Source: an uncultured Erysipelotrichaceae bacterium
GTDB taxonomy: Bacteria; Bacillota_I; Bacilli_A; RF39; UBA660
Direction: 5' to 3'
Length of the DNA: 6,083 nucleotides
Assembly (NCBI GenBank): GCA_902783215.1
Contig: CACZQD010000002.1
Location: forward strand, 1 to 6,083
The notes under the pieces are model-generated. The model was given only the letters and a program-made list of their open reading frames with translations, did not search any database and was not told where the DNA came from. Within the stretch, counting starts at the first letter, position 1. Every line of letters begins with the position of its first letter. Both the position numbers and the translations under genes were made by a program. This document shows positions 1 through 5,758 of the stretch, piece by piece.

Positions 1-410
1 CCAATAATATTATTATGATTACCTTCATTTTTTAAAACCTTATACTTTTTACTTAAAATACTATATATTAATTCCTTTAAAGTTGTTTTACCATTTGATC
101 CTGTAATAGCAATCACCTTAGTATTATATTTACTAATAAAATATTTGCTCAAATAATATAAAGTATCGTAATTATTATTCACTTTAATTAAGGGAATATT
201 ATCTAAATAAATATCCTTTTCACTAATAACCACACTCGCTTTAATACTATTATTAATAAAGTTATGACCATCATATTTATTTCCCTTTAAAGCAATAAAA
301 ACTTCATTATTAATACTTCTCGTATCCGTAGAAAACCCACTTATTTCCATATCCTCAAAATCATTAAGTAACCTGCCGTGAACAATATCAATTAATTCTT
401 TTAACTTCAT
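1..410 (-). CDS. murF: MurF, UDP-N-acetylmuramoyl-tripeptide--D-alanyl-D-alanine ligase, N-terminal part (3' end outside window)
   Basis: This cytoplasmic ligase adds the D-Ala-D-Ala dipeptide to UDP-MurNAc-tripeptide with ATP, the last soluble step of peptidoglycan precursor synthesis. I translated 136 codons from the ATG at 410. Residues 1-90 are a Mur ligase N-terminal domain, with the uridine-nucleotide-binding stretch FSTDTRSINNEVFIALKGN at 26-44. The Mur P-loop AITGSNGKTT lies at 101-110, with Lys108 and Thr109 as phosphate contacts. NEGNHNNIIG at 128-137 matches the 'GN.NN.IG' signature that separates MurF from MurE, MurC and MurD. The start is supported by a GAGGTG Shine-Dalgarno (415-420) four bases upstream. 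The gene begins inside the C26 hydrolase gene (23-base overlap), so the two are probably translationally coupled. Roughly the last 300 residues expected for the family lie beyond base 1. Confidence 0.93.
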   Translation of the reverse strand, partial: MKLKELIDIVHGRLLNDFEDMEISGFSTDTRSINNEVFIALKGNKYDGHNFINNSIKASVVISEKDIYLDNIPLIKVNNNYDTLYYLSKYFISKYNTKVIAITGSNGKTTLKELIYSILSKKYKVLKNEGNHNNII

Positions 411-987
411 CACACACCTCTTTAAAATAGTCAAATATCTTTCTTTCTAATTTATCATATTCAACCATTTTTTCAGGGTGCCACTGTAGTCCTAAAAAAA
501 AACTTTTATTTTTATCTTCAATAGCTTCAATGCAATCACTATATCCACTAACCATCAAGTTAGTATTATCTAACGCACAATGATGATATGAATTAACATA
601 TATCATATCAGTCTTTAAAATATCATAAAGCAATGAATCTCTACTAATAAAAACATTATGATAATATTTTTCATTACTATAATGATTAGAAACATTTTTT
701 AACTTACCATTAAATAAAACTCCCATGGCTTGCATACTCATACATATAGCAAGTAATGGTATATCATTATCATATAAATATTTAATTATATCCAAATGAA
801 CATCTAAATAATCATCTCCGCCTTGCATTATAATACCACTACACATATTTATTTTATTTATAATATCTTCCATATTAGTTAAAGGAATAACTAATATATC
901 AAAACCTAATTTATAAAAATTTTTATATACATAGTATATTTCATTACCCTGTTCACTCAATCCATAATTACTAATTAAACCAATCAT
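388..987 (-). CDS. Class I glutamine-amidotransferase-like hydrolase (peptidase C26 / gamma-glutamyl-gamma-aminobutyrate hydrolase type)
   Basis: A 199-residue protein of the C26 family, whose members cleave gamma-glutamyl amide bonds (for example PuuD, folate gamma-glutamyl hydrolases). The family layout is visible: first strand MIGLISNY at 1-8; oxyanion-side GIIMQGGDDY at 51-60; nucleophile elbow LLAICMSMQAMG at 78-89 with Cys82; substrate-pocket VNSYHHCALD at 131-140; and GLQWHPEK at 166-173, giving the His170 and Glu172 of a Cys-His-Glu triad. At about 200 residues it is shorter than PuuD (about 250) but has the whole core, so it should be active. There is no signal peptide, so it is cytoplasmic. 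The real substrate is unknown; overlap with murF suggests a gamma-D-glutamyl murein peptide or precursor, which is inference only. It lacks an amidotransferase partner domain. The ATG at 987 has no Shine-Dalgarno, but a TATAAT lies right upstream. The gene ends in TGA. Confidence 0.85.
   Translation of the reverse strand: MIGLISNYGLSEQGNEIYYVYKNFYKLGFDILVIPLTNMEDIINKINMCSGIIMQGGDDYLDVHLDIIKYLYDNDIPLLAICMSMQAMGVLFNGKLKNVSNHYSNEKYYHNVFISRDSLLYDILKTDMIYVNSYHHCALDNTNLMVSGYSDCIEAIEDKNKSFFLGLQWHPEKMVEYDKLERKIFDYFKEVCDEVKRIN
415..420 (-). promoter_or_regulatory. Shine-Dalgarno site of murF inside the upstream gene
   Basis: The minus strand reads AGAGGTGTGTG just before the murF ATG. GAGGTG is a strong match to the 16S anti-SD and lies within the last codons of the C26 hydrolase gene. 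It fixes the murF start at 410 and implies that ribosomes can start murF on the same mRNA as the hydrolase. Confidence 0.8.
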
Positions 988-998
988 ATTTAATTATA
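987..998 (-). promoter_or_regulatory. Putative -10 element (TATAAT) placing transcription start at the C26 hydrolase ATG
   Basis: The minus strand reads CATATAATTAAATATG: a perfect TATAAT at 998-993 whose expected start point, six to seven bases on, coincides with the A of the ATG at 987. No Shine-Dalgarno lies between. The -35 is poor (TAGTTA at 1021-1016 with a 17-base spacer, inside the yneF terminator stem). The mRNA may be leaderless. Chance TATAAT is common in such AT-rich DNA, so this rests on its position and the upstream terminator. Confidence 0.45.
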
Positions 999-1000
999 TG

Positions 1001-1027
1001 AAAAAAAGTTAGAATTAACTAACTTTT
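1001..1027 (-). terminator. Rho-independent terminator of yneF
   Basis: On the minus strand AAAAGTTAG (1027-1019) pairs with CTAACTTTT (1012-1004) around a six-base TTAATT loop. That gives a nine-base-pair stem followed by a run of T to 1001. The 5' arm begins within the yneF TAA stop codon (1028-1026). The stem is mostly A-T with two G-C pairs, so termination may be partial, and some read-through into the hydrolase-murF pair is possible. Confidence 0.75.
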
Positions 1028-1241
1028 ACATATATTTATTCATATTCTTCATAACTTGATTAACTTGTTTTTGACTAGGAGTTCTTCCCATTTGCATCAT
1101 CATCGCACGAATCATTTGTTCATTAATAGGTGGATTCTTTTGTAAATACTTTTTCATATATGTTCTAGCAATAAAAAATCCAGCAATTCCTCCAACAATT
1201 AATCCTCCTAATATTTTTAATATATCAAATACTATAGCCAT
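1026..1241 (-). CDS. yneF: YneF / UPF0154 family single-span membrane protein
   Basis: A 71-residue protein of the UPF0154 family, conserved through Bacilli and related low-GC bacteria and of unknown biochemical role. One membrane helix, rich in Gly and Ile, spans about residues 4-26. It is followed by the family signature [17 protein letters not shown] (23-39) and [12 protein letters not shown] (47-58), with a cytoplasmic C-terminal helix rich in Met, Gln and Lys. Length and motif order match B. subtilis YneF (about 72 residues). I start it at the ATG at 1241, not the in-frame ATG at 1262, because GAAAGGAA (1256-1249) is a well-spaced ribosome site for 1241, and the seven extra residues (MYERNDI) are absent from the family as I know it. 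It follows the SirA-like gene by 57 bases, the same order as yneE-yneF in B. subtilis. Confidence 0.92.
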   Translation of the reverse strand: MAIVFDILKILGGLIVGGIAGFFIARTYMKKYLQKNPPINEQMIRAMMMQMGRTPSQKQVNQVMKNMNKYM

Positions 1242-1248
1242 AATATCA

Positions 1249-1256
1249 TTCCTTTC
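1249..1256 (-). promoter_or_regulatory. Shine-Dalgarno site that decides the yneF start
   Basis: GAAAGGAA on the minus strand lies seven bases before the ATG at 1241. It overlaps what would be codons 3-5 of the longer reading from 1262, which has no good ribosome site of its own. This favours the shorter 71-residue protein. Confidence 0.75.
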
Positions 1257-1271
1257 ATACATAATATTTTA

Positions 1272-1306
1272 CTATAAATTATATTAAAATACAACAAATT
1301 ATGAAT
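1272..1306 (-). promoter_or_regulatory. Possible internal promoter for yneF
   Basis: The 57-base gap between the SirA-like gene and yneF holds TATAAT at 1283-1278. TTCATA (four of six matches to TTGACA) lies 16 bases upstream at 1305-1300, overlapping the stop of the SirA-like gene. No terminator hairpin is visible in this gap, so yneF may be read both from here and from the upstream promoter. The AT richness makes chance matches likely. Confidence 0.35.
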
Positions 1307-1700
1307 TAATTTTATACTTATTATTAATTCTATCTTGTAACCAAAAGTATTCACCAGTTTCAAAATTACATACAAAAATATTTTTGTGATAAACATAAAA
1401 CAAGCACATTAATTCTCGTAAATATCTATTTGTTTTTATAGAACAATAACTTTTACCTATCTTTAAACTATCACCATTTTTTAAATAATAAACATTGTTT
1501 TTATGTTTCATATGATATTTTTTATTAATATAATTAATTAAAATACTATCATTAAAGAAGTAGCACATACTATGATATATACCAAAACCATAATTATAGT
1601 TTTCCTTACTCATTAGTTTTAAATTTTCTAACATACTATAAAGATAAAAATCATTCTTTTTATAATATGCTTTTTTTATAACAAATAAATAATATTTCAT
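1299..1700 (-). CDS. sirA: SirA-like protein (YneE family; DnaA-binding replication inhibitor in B. subtilis)
   Basis: A 133-residue basic, Tyr/Asn/Lys-rich soluble protein with no signal peptide or membrane helix. Two things point to the SirA (YneE) family. First, it lies immediately upstream of yneF, as in B. subtilis. Second, its layout resembles SirA as I remember it: an N-terminal KYYLFVIKKAYYKKNDFYLY (2-21) like the SirA 'YYTYLIKEEF' opening, a helical middle, and a C-terminal NIFVCNFETGEYFWL (107-121) like SirA 'FLAMDFNSKRYGWL'. B. subtilis SirA (about 148 residues) binds DnaA domain I and blocks initiation during sporulation. Whether this protein does so is inference; identity is low and the middle is divergent. 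The start at 1700 has GGTGA (1709-1705) four bases upstream, and an extended -10 promoter lies before it. If not SirA, it is an unknown small cytoplasmic protein. Confidence 0.65.
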   Translation of the reverse strand: MKYYLFVIKKAYYKKNDFYLYSMLENLKLMSKENYNYGFGIYHSMCYFFNDSILINYINKKYHMKHKNNVYYLKNGDSLKIGKSYCSIKTNRYLRELMCLFYVYHKNIFVCNFETGEYFWLQDRINNKYKINS

Positions 1701-1738
1701 ACTCTCACCATTTATATTATAAAGAGTATATTTGTCGA

Positions 1739-1747
1739 ATTATAGCA
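1739..1747 (-). promoter_or_regulatory. Extended -10 promoter of the sirA-yneF unit
   Basis: The minus strand reads TTTTGCTATAATTCG, so TGCTATAAT (1747-1739) is a perfect extended -10 (TGnTATAAT), which can work without a good -35. None is obvious here because the upstream bases form the HerA gene terminator. The expected start near 1732 gives a leader of about 31 bases with the GGTGA site. A second TATAAT at 1721-1716 is too close to the start codon to leave room for the ribosome site. Confidence 0.6.
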
Positions 1748-1769
1748 AAAAAACTGCCTAAACAGTTTT
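1747..1769 (-). terminator. Rho-independent terminator of the HerA-like gene
   Basis: On the minus strand AAAACTG (1769-1763) pairs with CAGTTTT (1756-1750) around TTTAGG, followed by T to 1747. The 5' arm lies inside the last codons of the HerA gene, and its TAG stop (1760-1758) is in the loop. The T-tract runs straight into the TGCTATAAT promoter of the next gene. Confidence 0.75.
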
Positions 1770-3545
1770 CTTTTTACGATCAATAAACCAAGTCGCACTA
1801 ATATCAACTGAATTACTAGAAGGCTCTGGGTCTGGCATTTTTAATTTGATTTGTAATGGTATTTTAAATCCTAATCCAAATGCTATACAACTACCTGGTT
1901 GTAGTATTTTAATACTTTTAATTACTTCTTCTGTAACATTAGGTACCATCTGTTTAATATAGTCAACATCTGCTGGGTGCTGCATCTTGAATGTTAAGAA
2001 ATTATTACACTGTGATATAGCTGTTGTTGATAATTCTGATGGTCTTTGGGTAATTAACCCTAACATTACACCATATTTTCTTCCCTCTTTAGTAATACGG
2101 TCAAAAATATTATATCCAATAATATTAACGTCATTATCATTTTGAACATATCTATGTGCTTCTTCTAGTATTATATGGAATGGTATTGATCCTCTTTGAG
2201 GTAAATTTTTAGCAAATTCAAATATCATTCTTGAGAATATTTTACACAAAGCTTTAGCAAATCTATCGTCAACATAGTTGATATTAAAATTAATTACTTG
2301 TGCTTTCGCACCATTATCTGCTGTTAATAACCATTTAATATAACTAGTTAAATTAAAGTCTTGAGTAACATCAAAATATGTTGAATAACTACCTGTAATT
2401 AATGATTGTAATCTAACTTTTAATACATTATACTCATTATATACTTTCTCACTTTTTAATACACCTTCTGATATAAGGGCAAAATCCATTGCTTCATATA
2501 ATTCTTTTAAACCATATTTAAATGAACCATCTGGCAAGAATAATTCTAAATTATCAGCAGTAAATGATTCAATAAATTTAGTTAACAATTCCATATCTCT
2601 AATTTTACCAGATGAATCAATAAGTAAGCATTGTTTTAATGGCCTAGTGTATCCTGGTTGATGAACAGGAGCATCTAAAGCAATGTCCTTTGTATGATAA
2701 TGTGTTAATACAGAAAAGATCTGGTCTCTTATTTGTGATGGATTTTTACCACTAGCTAAAATATCTAATAGTGCACGTGCAATAATATCATTTTTATGTT
2801 TAATAACCATGCTTTCATCTCTACCAAAAATAGTTACTAATTTTAATGCTTTTTCAATAATTGGTAATTGACTACTTTTATCAGCATCTAAAAGCAATGC
2901 AATATCATCTACTCCAAGTAACCATAAAGGTAATTTTAAAATATTTCCTTTGGATCTAGTATCAGTTGTATACGCCTTAAAATTAAGTTCTGGATTCTTT
3001 TCGTGTAAATTAGAAAAGGCACTATGATATTCTCCATAAGCATCAAATATCATTATATTAGCTCTAAAAGCAACTACATCATTTTTATTAAGTAAGTTTT
3101 GCATCAATCTTGCTACTCCACAAGATTTACCGCTTCCTGTATTACCAAATATAGCAAAATGATTACTAAAGAATGAATTAATATTAACTCCAAGTGGTAT
3201 TTTATCATATATAGGACTTTCCCCAATATATAAATAATCTCGCTCATTAAAATTACTCATTCCAATTATTTTAACCACATCAGCCTCTGGTACTAATTCT
3301 ACAGTTGAATTAAATGAAGGCTTTTTAGCCATACCAAAGACAAACGTATCATTTTTCATCTCTCCAAGCATATGAACTATTAAAATGTCTTCTTTAACAT
3401 CAGTAATTTCTCCTACTACTTTCTTATCGGAATCAGTAATATAAACATATAAATTAATAATATTATTCATATTTAACAAACTAACTCCTAATTTAATAGA
3501 TGCATTATTTCCTTCTATTCCAACAATTTTTCCTAAATTTTCCAT
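1758..3545 (-). CDS. HerA-like ATPase (DUF87, FtsK/HerA-superfamily DNA translocase)
   Basis: A 595-residue HerA-type ATPase; members form hexameric rings that pump along DNA, in archaea with the nuclease NurA in end resection. Counting from the ATG at 3545: HAS-barrel-like beta domain at about 1-90 (NLGKIVGIEGNNASI); Walker A FGNTGSGKS at 133-141; IFDAYGEYHSAF at 166-177, a typical DUF87 strand; a helical insert at about 205-400; Walker B HIILEEAHRYV at 457-467; GRKYG at 488-492; TQRPSELSTTAISQCN at 499-514, the conserved sensor/arginine region; and a C-terminal Pro-Glu-Pro brace near 573-578. All ATPase motifs are intact. There is no membrane helix. I chose 3545 over the GTG at 3554 because GAAGGTGG sits five bases before the ATG and would overlap the GTG. 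No NurA, SIR2 or nuclease gene adjoins it, and it is flanked by its own promoter and terminator. The biological role is unknown. Confidence 0.9.
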   Translation of the reverse strand: MENLGKIVGIEGNNASIKLGVSLLNMNNIINLYVYITDSDKKVVGEITDVKEDILIVHMLGEMKNDTFVFGMAKKPSFNSTVELVPEADVVKIIGMSNFNERDYLYIGESPIYDKIPLGVNINSFFSNHFAIFGNTGSGKSCGVARLMQNLLNKNDVVAFRANIMIFDAYGEYHSAFSNLHEKNPELNFKAYTTDTRSKGNILKLPLWLLGVDDIALLLDADKSSQLPIIEKALKLVTIFGRDESMVIKHKNDIIARALLDILASGKNPSQIRDQIFSVLTHYHTKDIALDAPVHQPGYTRPLKQCLLIDSSGKIRDMELLTKFIESFTADNLELFLPDGSFKYGLKELYEAMDFALISEGVLKSEKVYNEYNVLKVRLQSLITGSYSTYFDVTQDFNLTSYIKWLLTADNGAKAQVINFNINYVDDRFAKALCKIFSRMIFEFAKNLPQRGSIPFHIILEEAHRYVQNDNDVNIIGYNIFDRITKEGRKYGVMLGLITQRPSELSTTAISQCNNFLTFKMQHPADVDYIKQMVPNVTEEVIKSIKILQPGSCIAFGLGFKIPLQIKLKMPDPEPSSNSVDISATWFIDRKKKTV

Positions 3546-3550
3546 CTCTG

Positions 3551-3558
3551 CCACCTTC
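3551..3558 (-). promoter_or_regulatory. Shine-Dalgarno site that decides the HerA-like start
   Basis: GAAGGTGG (3558-3551) followed by CAGAG and ATG gives normal spacing to 3545. The in-frame GTG at 3554 is part of the Shine-Dalgarno itself and cannot also be the start, so the three-residue-longer form is unlikely. Confidence 0.75.
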
Positions 3559-3570
3559 TATTCTATAATA

Positions 3571-3576
3571 ATTATA
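3571..3576 (-). promoter_or_regulatory. Putative -10 element for the HerA-like gene
   Basis: TATAAT at 3576-3571 on the minus strand lies just after the LtaS-gene terminator. A start near 3564 would give a leader of about 19 bases containing the GAAGGTGG site. The -35 region falls in the terminator T-tract (TTTTCT at 3599-3594, weak). The support is position, not a strong full promoter match. Confidence 0.45.
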
Positions 3577-3587
3577 AACTATTTTTT

Positions 3588-3621
3588 AAAAAAAGAAAAG
3601 CTTTTACATAACTTTTCTTTT
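3588..3621 (-). terminator. Rho-independent terminator of the LtaS-like gene
   Basis: AAAAGAAAAG (3621-3612) pairs with CTTTTCTTTT (3600-3591) on the minus strand, with an 11-base loop and further T residues to 3588. The stem is ten base pairs and starts within the TAA stop (3622-3620). An alternative smaller palindrome, AAAAGCTTTT, overlaps the same bases. Confidence 0.7.
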
Positions 3622-5737
3622 ATTTATTACCATCTTCAATAGTTTGGTTAGTCTCATTAACTCGTTTAATTAAATCATAAGTAATAATTCCATTTGAAAT
3701 TTTAATTAACTCATCAGCATACTCATTATTCTTTTCTATCTCATCCATACTTATTGCTTCGTCTGTTAATTGTAAATATTCTTCCTTAGAACTATTATAA
3801 TAAAGTTTGTTATTTAACCAATTACCATCTGGAAATACTACAACATTATTTTTTGTACTAAAAATATCATGACCTAAAGCATACTTATTATAGATACCTA
3901 ACATATTTCCAAGTGTAGGCATTACATCAATCATACCCATAGCTTGATTAATATTTTTTGCAAACTTTGTATTTAATTTTTCTTTTGACCATATAATAAA
4001 TGGTACTTTACGGTTTAATTCATATGTATAATCATTAACCTCTTCTAAATTTTTATCTGGATCAATTGAAATCTTATCAATATTATCGTTATAATATAAT
4101 CTTTCAAATTCTGCCTTTTTTAATTTAGCATCATGATCTCCATATAAAACAACAATCGTATTATCTAATAAATCAGCTTCTTCAAGTTCTTGATACAACT
4201 CTCCTAAAGCTTCATCTGCATAATGAACAGCTTTAAGATAATTTCCCATCTTACTACCTTCTAAATACTTAATACTACAAGTATTATCTTCATTATGTAT
4301 AATCTTTGTTTTCTTTAATTCTTCATTATCTGGATCCTTTGCTTGCTGTTCTTCAATCTTCAAAGCATCTTCACATTTAATATCTAAATTAACACTATAT
4401 GATTTATCATCTGCCAATGCATCAAAAGGAGTATGATTAGTCAACATGATTAAATGTGCATAAAACTTATCATGTGTTTTACTAATCTTTTTAATTTTTT
4501 TTACCGATTGTCTAAAGAACGATTTATCACTAAGTCCTAAACCCATAACTTCATCTATTTTATAATCTTTTTCACTATAAAACCTGTCAAAACCTAAATT
4601 AGGATGCATTACATTTCTATTCCAACTACTTCCATTATTTCCATGCATACTGAAAGTATAATATCCCTGTTCTTTAAGTAATTTTTGAATTGTCATATAT
4701 TCTCTATCAAAATAATTAATAAATACTGTTCCACTGGATGAAGGCATTAAAGATGTTGCTAAAGTAAACTCACTATCACTACTATTTCCAACACTTTCTT
4801 CCGAATAAAAGTTAGAAAAATATAATCCTTCTTTAGCCATTTTATTTAAATTCGGAGTAAGTTCTTTATTGTTAAATTTTAAATTCATAGTAAATCCTTG
4901 TAAACTTTCTCCATGAATCATAATGACATTTTTACCTTTAAACATATCAGTATAGTCATTCTTCTCAGATTTTTTTTCTTCTGCATAATACTCTCTAAAC
5001 ATTTTAGCTGCTTCATCATAACCAAACATTGTATTAACCTTTGTCTTTATACTAGAAGTCAAATCATTTAACTGATATACATTAATTCCAAATTCCATTA
5101 CAATAGAAGCCCTATTCCACTGTTTATTTAATCTACTAACATCAACAGACTTTAATTGTGAAATAAATAAACCTAGTGTAATAAGTGCAACAATTAAAGT
5201 ATTTAAAACTTTCATTTTAATACTTTTTTTATGAACTATTTTTTCATAATAGCCTCTTTTTTTCAATTGATAATGAATAAAAACAAGGGCGAATAACTGC
5301 CATAAATAGATAAAAAATTTAAATTCTAAAAGAGTAGTTACAGCATCAGTATATCCTGCTAATTCAGTTAATGTAGATAACAGTGAAAATGAAGCAAATG
5401 AAATATAATTGCTATAATATATAGCATTAATTATACAAACAGCTACTAATGCGACTGACCAACCAAATAAATAAAAAATTTGACGTTTTGGTTTAATAAA
5501 GTAAACAAAAGCTGATATAAATATTAAAACTGCTAAATCAGCTAATACTGGTTTTATAGTCAAAAAATTTCCTACTGTAAAAGCACGTAATAATATACTA
5601 TTTATTAAATTAGTAATGATAAAAACTATAACTATAACATTATTTTTTGTATAATTAGCAGTATTCTTTTTTATAATTCGTAAATATTTTTTCGAAATCT
5701 TCTTTAAATATTTTAAAAAATTTTTTATATTATCCAT
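3620..5737 (-). CDS. LTA synthase family protein (LtaS-like membrane phosphoglycerol transferase / sulfatase fold)
   Basis: A 705-residue membrane enzyme of the LtaS family, which polymerises glycerol phosphate from phosphatidylglycerol into lipoteichoic acid outside the membrane. A basic N-tail (1-33) precedes about five membrane helices (roughly 34-52, 64-80, 88-107, 138-156, 177-194), then an extracellular sulfatase-type domain from about 265. Family residues are placed as in S. aureus LtaS: Glu277 in MIHGES (E255), Arg374 in SWNR (R356), His435 in LTNHTPF (H416), Asp534-His535 in LYGDHD (D475-H476). The nucleophile position, Thr300 in S. aureus (GKTSDSEF), is Ser319 here (GNSSDSEF). Spacing from His435 to Asp534 is about 40 residues longer than in S. 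aureus, from a charged insertion (about 445-495) holding Cys455 and Cys487. The start has AGAGGTGAT three bases upstream. It follows the upstream gene by 21 bases, so the two are likely co-transcribed. It could instead modify another glycopolymer. Confidence 0.9.
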   Translation of the reverse strand: MDNIKNFLKYLKKISKKYLRIIKKNTANYTKNNVIVIVFIITNLINSILLRAFTVGNFLTIKPVLADLAVLIFISAFVYFIKPKRQIFYLFGWSVALVAVCIINAIYYSNYISFASFSLLSTLTELAGYTDAVTTLLEFKFFIYLWQLFALVFIHYQLKKRGYYEKIVHKKSIKMKVLNTLIVALITLGLFISQLKSVDVSRLNKQWNRASIVMEFGINVYQLNDLTSSIKTKVNTMFGYDEAAKMFREYYAEEKKSEKNDYTDMFKGKNVIMIHGESLQGFTMNLKFNNKELTPNLNKMAKEGLYFSNFYSEESVGNSSDSEFTLATSLMPSSSGTVFINYFDREYMTIQKLLKEQGYYTFSMHGNNGSSWNRNVMHPNLGFDRFYSEKDYKIDEVMGLGLSDKSFFRQSVKKIKKISKTHDKFYAHLIMLTNHTPFDALADDKSYSVNLDIKCEDALKIEEQQAKDPDNEELKKTKIIHNEDNTCSIKYLEGSKMGNYLKAVHYADEALGELYQELEEADLLDNTIVVLYGDHDAKLKKAEFERLYYNDNIDKISIDPDKNLEEVNDYTYELNRKVPFIIWSKEKLNTKFAKNINQAMGMIDVMPTLGNMLGIYNKYALGHDIFSTKNNVVVFPDGNWLNNKLYYNSSKEEYLQLTDEAISMDEIEKNNEYADELIKISNGIITYDLIKRVNETNQTIEDGNK

Positions 5738-5758
5738 TTTATCACCTCTAAATAAGTG

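Noticed and set aside
388..390. Possible use of the mycoplasma code (TGA as Trp)
   Set aside because: The Trp codons I checked in the hydrolase, SirA-like and HerA-like genes are TGG, no gene needs TGA read through, and TGA ends the hydrolase right after a complete family-length protein.
388..987. GatD of the MurT-GatD lipid II amidation pair
   Set aside because: The motifs are those of C26 (VNSYHH, GLQWHPE) and not the CobQ-type GatD. The adjacent Mur ligase has a full N-terminal Mur domain and the GNHNNIIG signature of MurF, unlike MurT.
1242..1262. Longer yneF reading from the ATG at 1262
   Set aside because: It lacks a ribosome site, and its early codons overlap the good GAAAGGAA site of the ATG at 1241; the extra residues are not part of the family.
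1716..1721. Second TATAAT as the sirA promoter
   Set aside because: Its expected transcription start would fall at the Shine-Dalgarno, and it lacks the TG extension and a -35; the TGCTATAAT upstream fits better.
1758..3545. HerA-based anti-phage defence system
   Set aside because: No SIR2, DUF4297, NurA or other effector gene adjoins it, and neighbours are housekeeping-type; the gene is bounded by its own promoter and terminator.
3546..3554. GTG start of the HerA-like gene at 3554
   Set aside because: The GTG is part of the GAAGGTGG Shine-Dalgarno, which is well spaced for the ATG at 3545.
3591..3611. AAAAGCTTTT palindrome as an operator
   Set aside because: It is embedded in the terminator of the LtaS-like gene and is better explained as part of that hairpin region.
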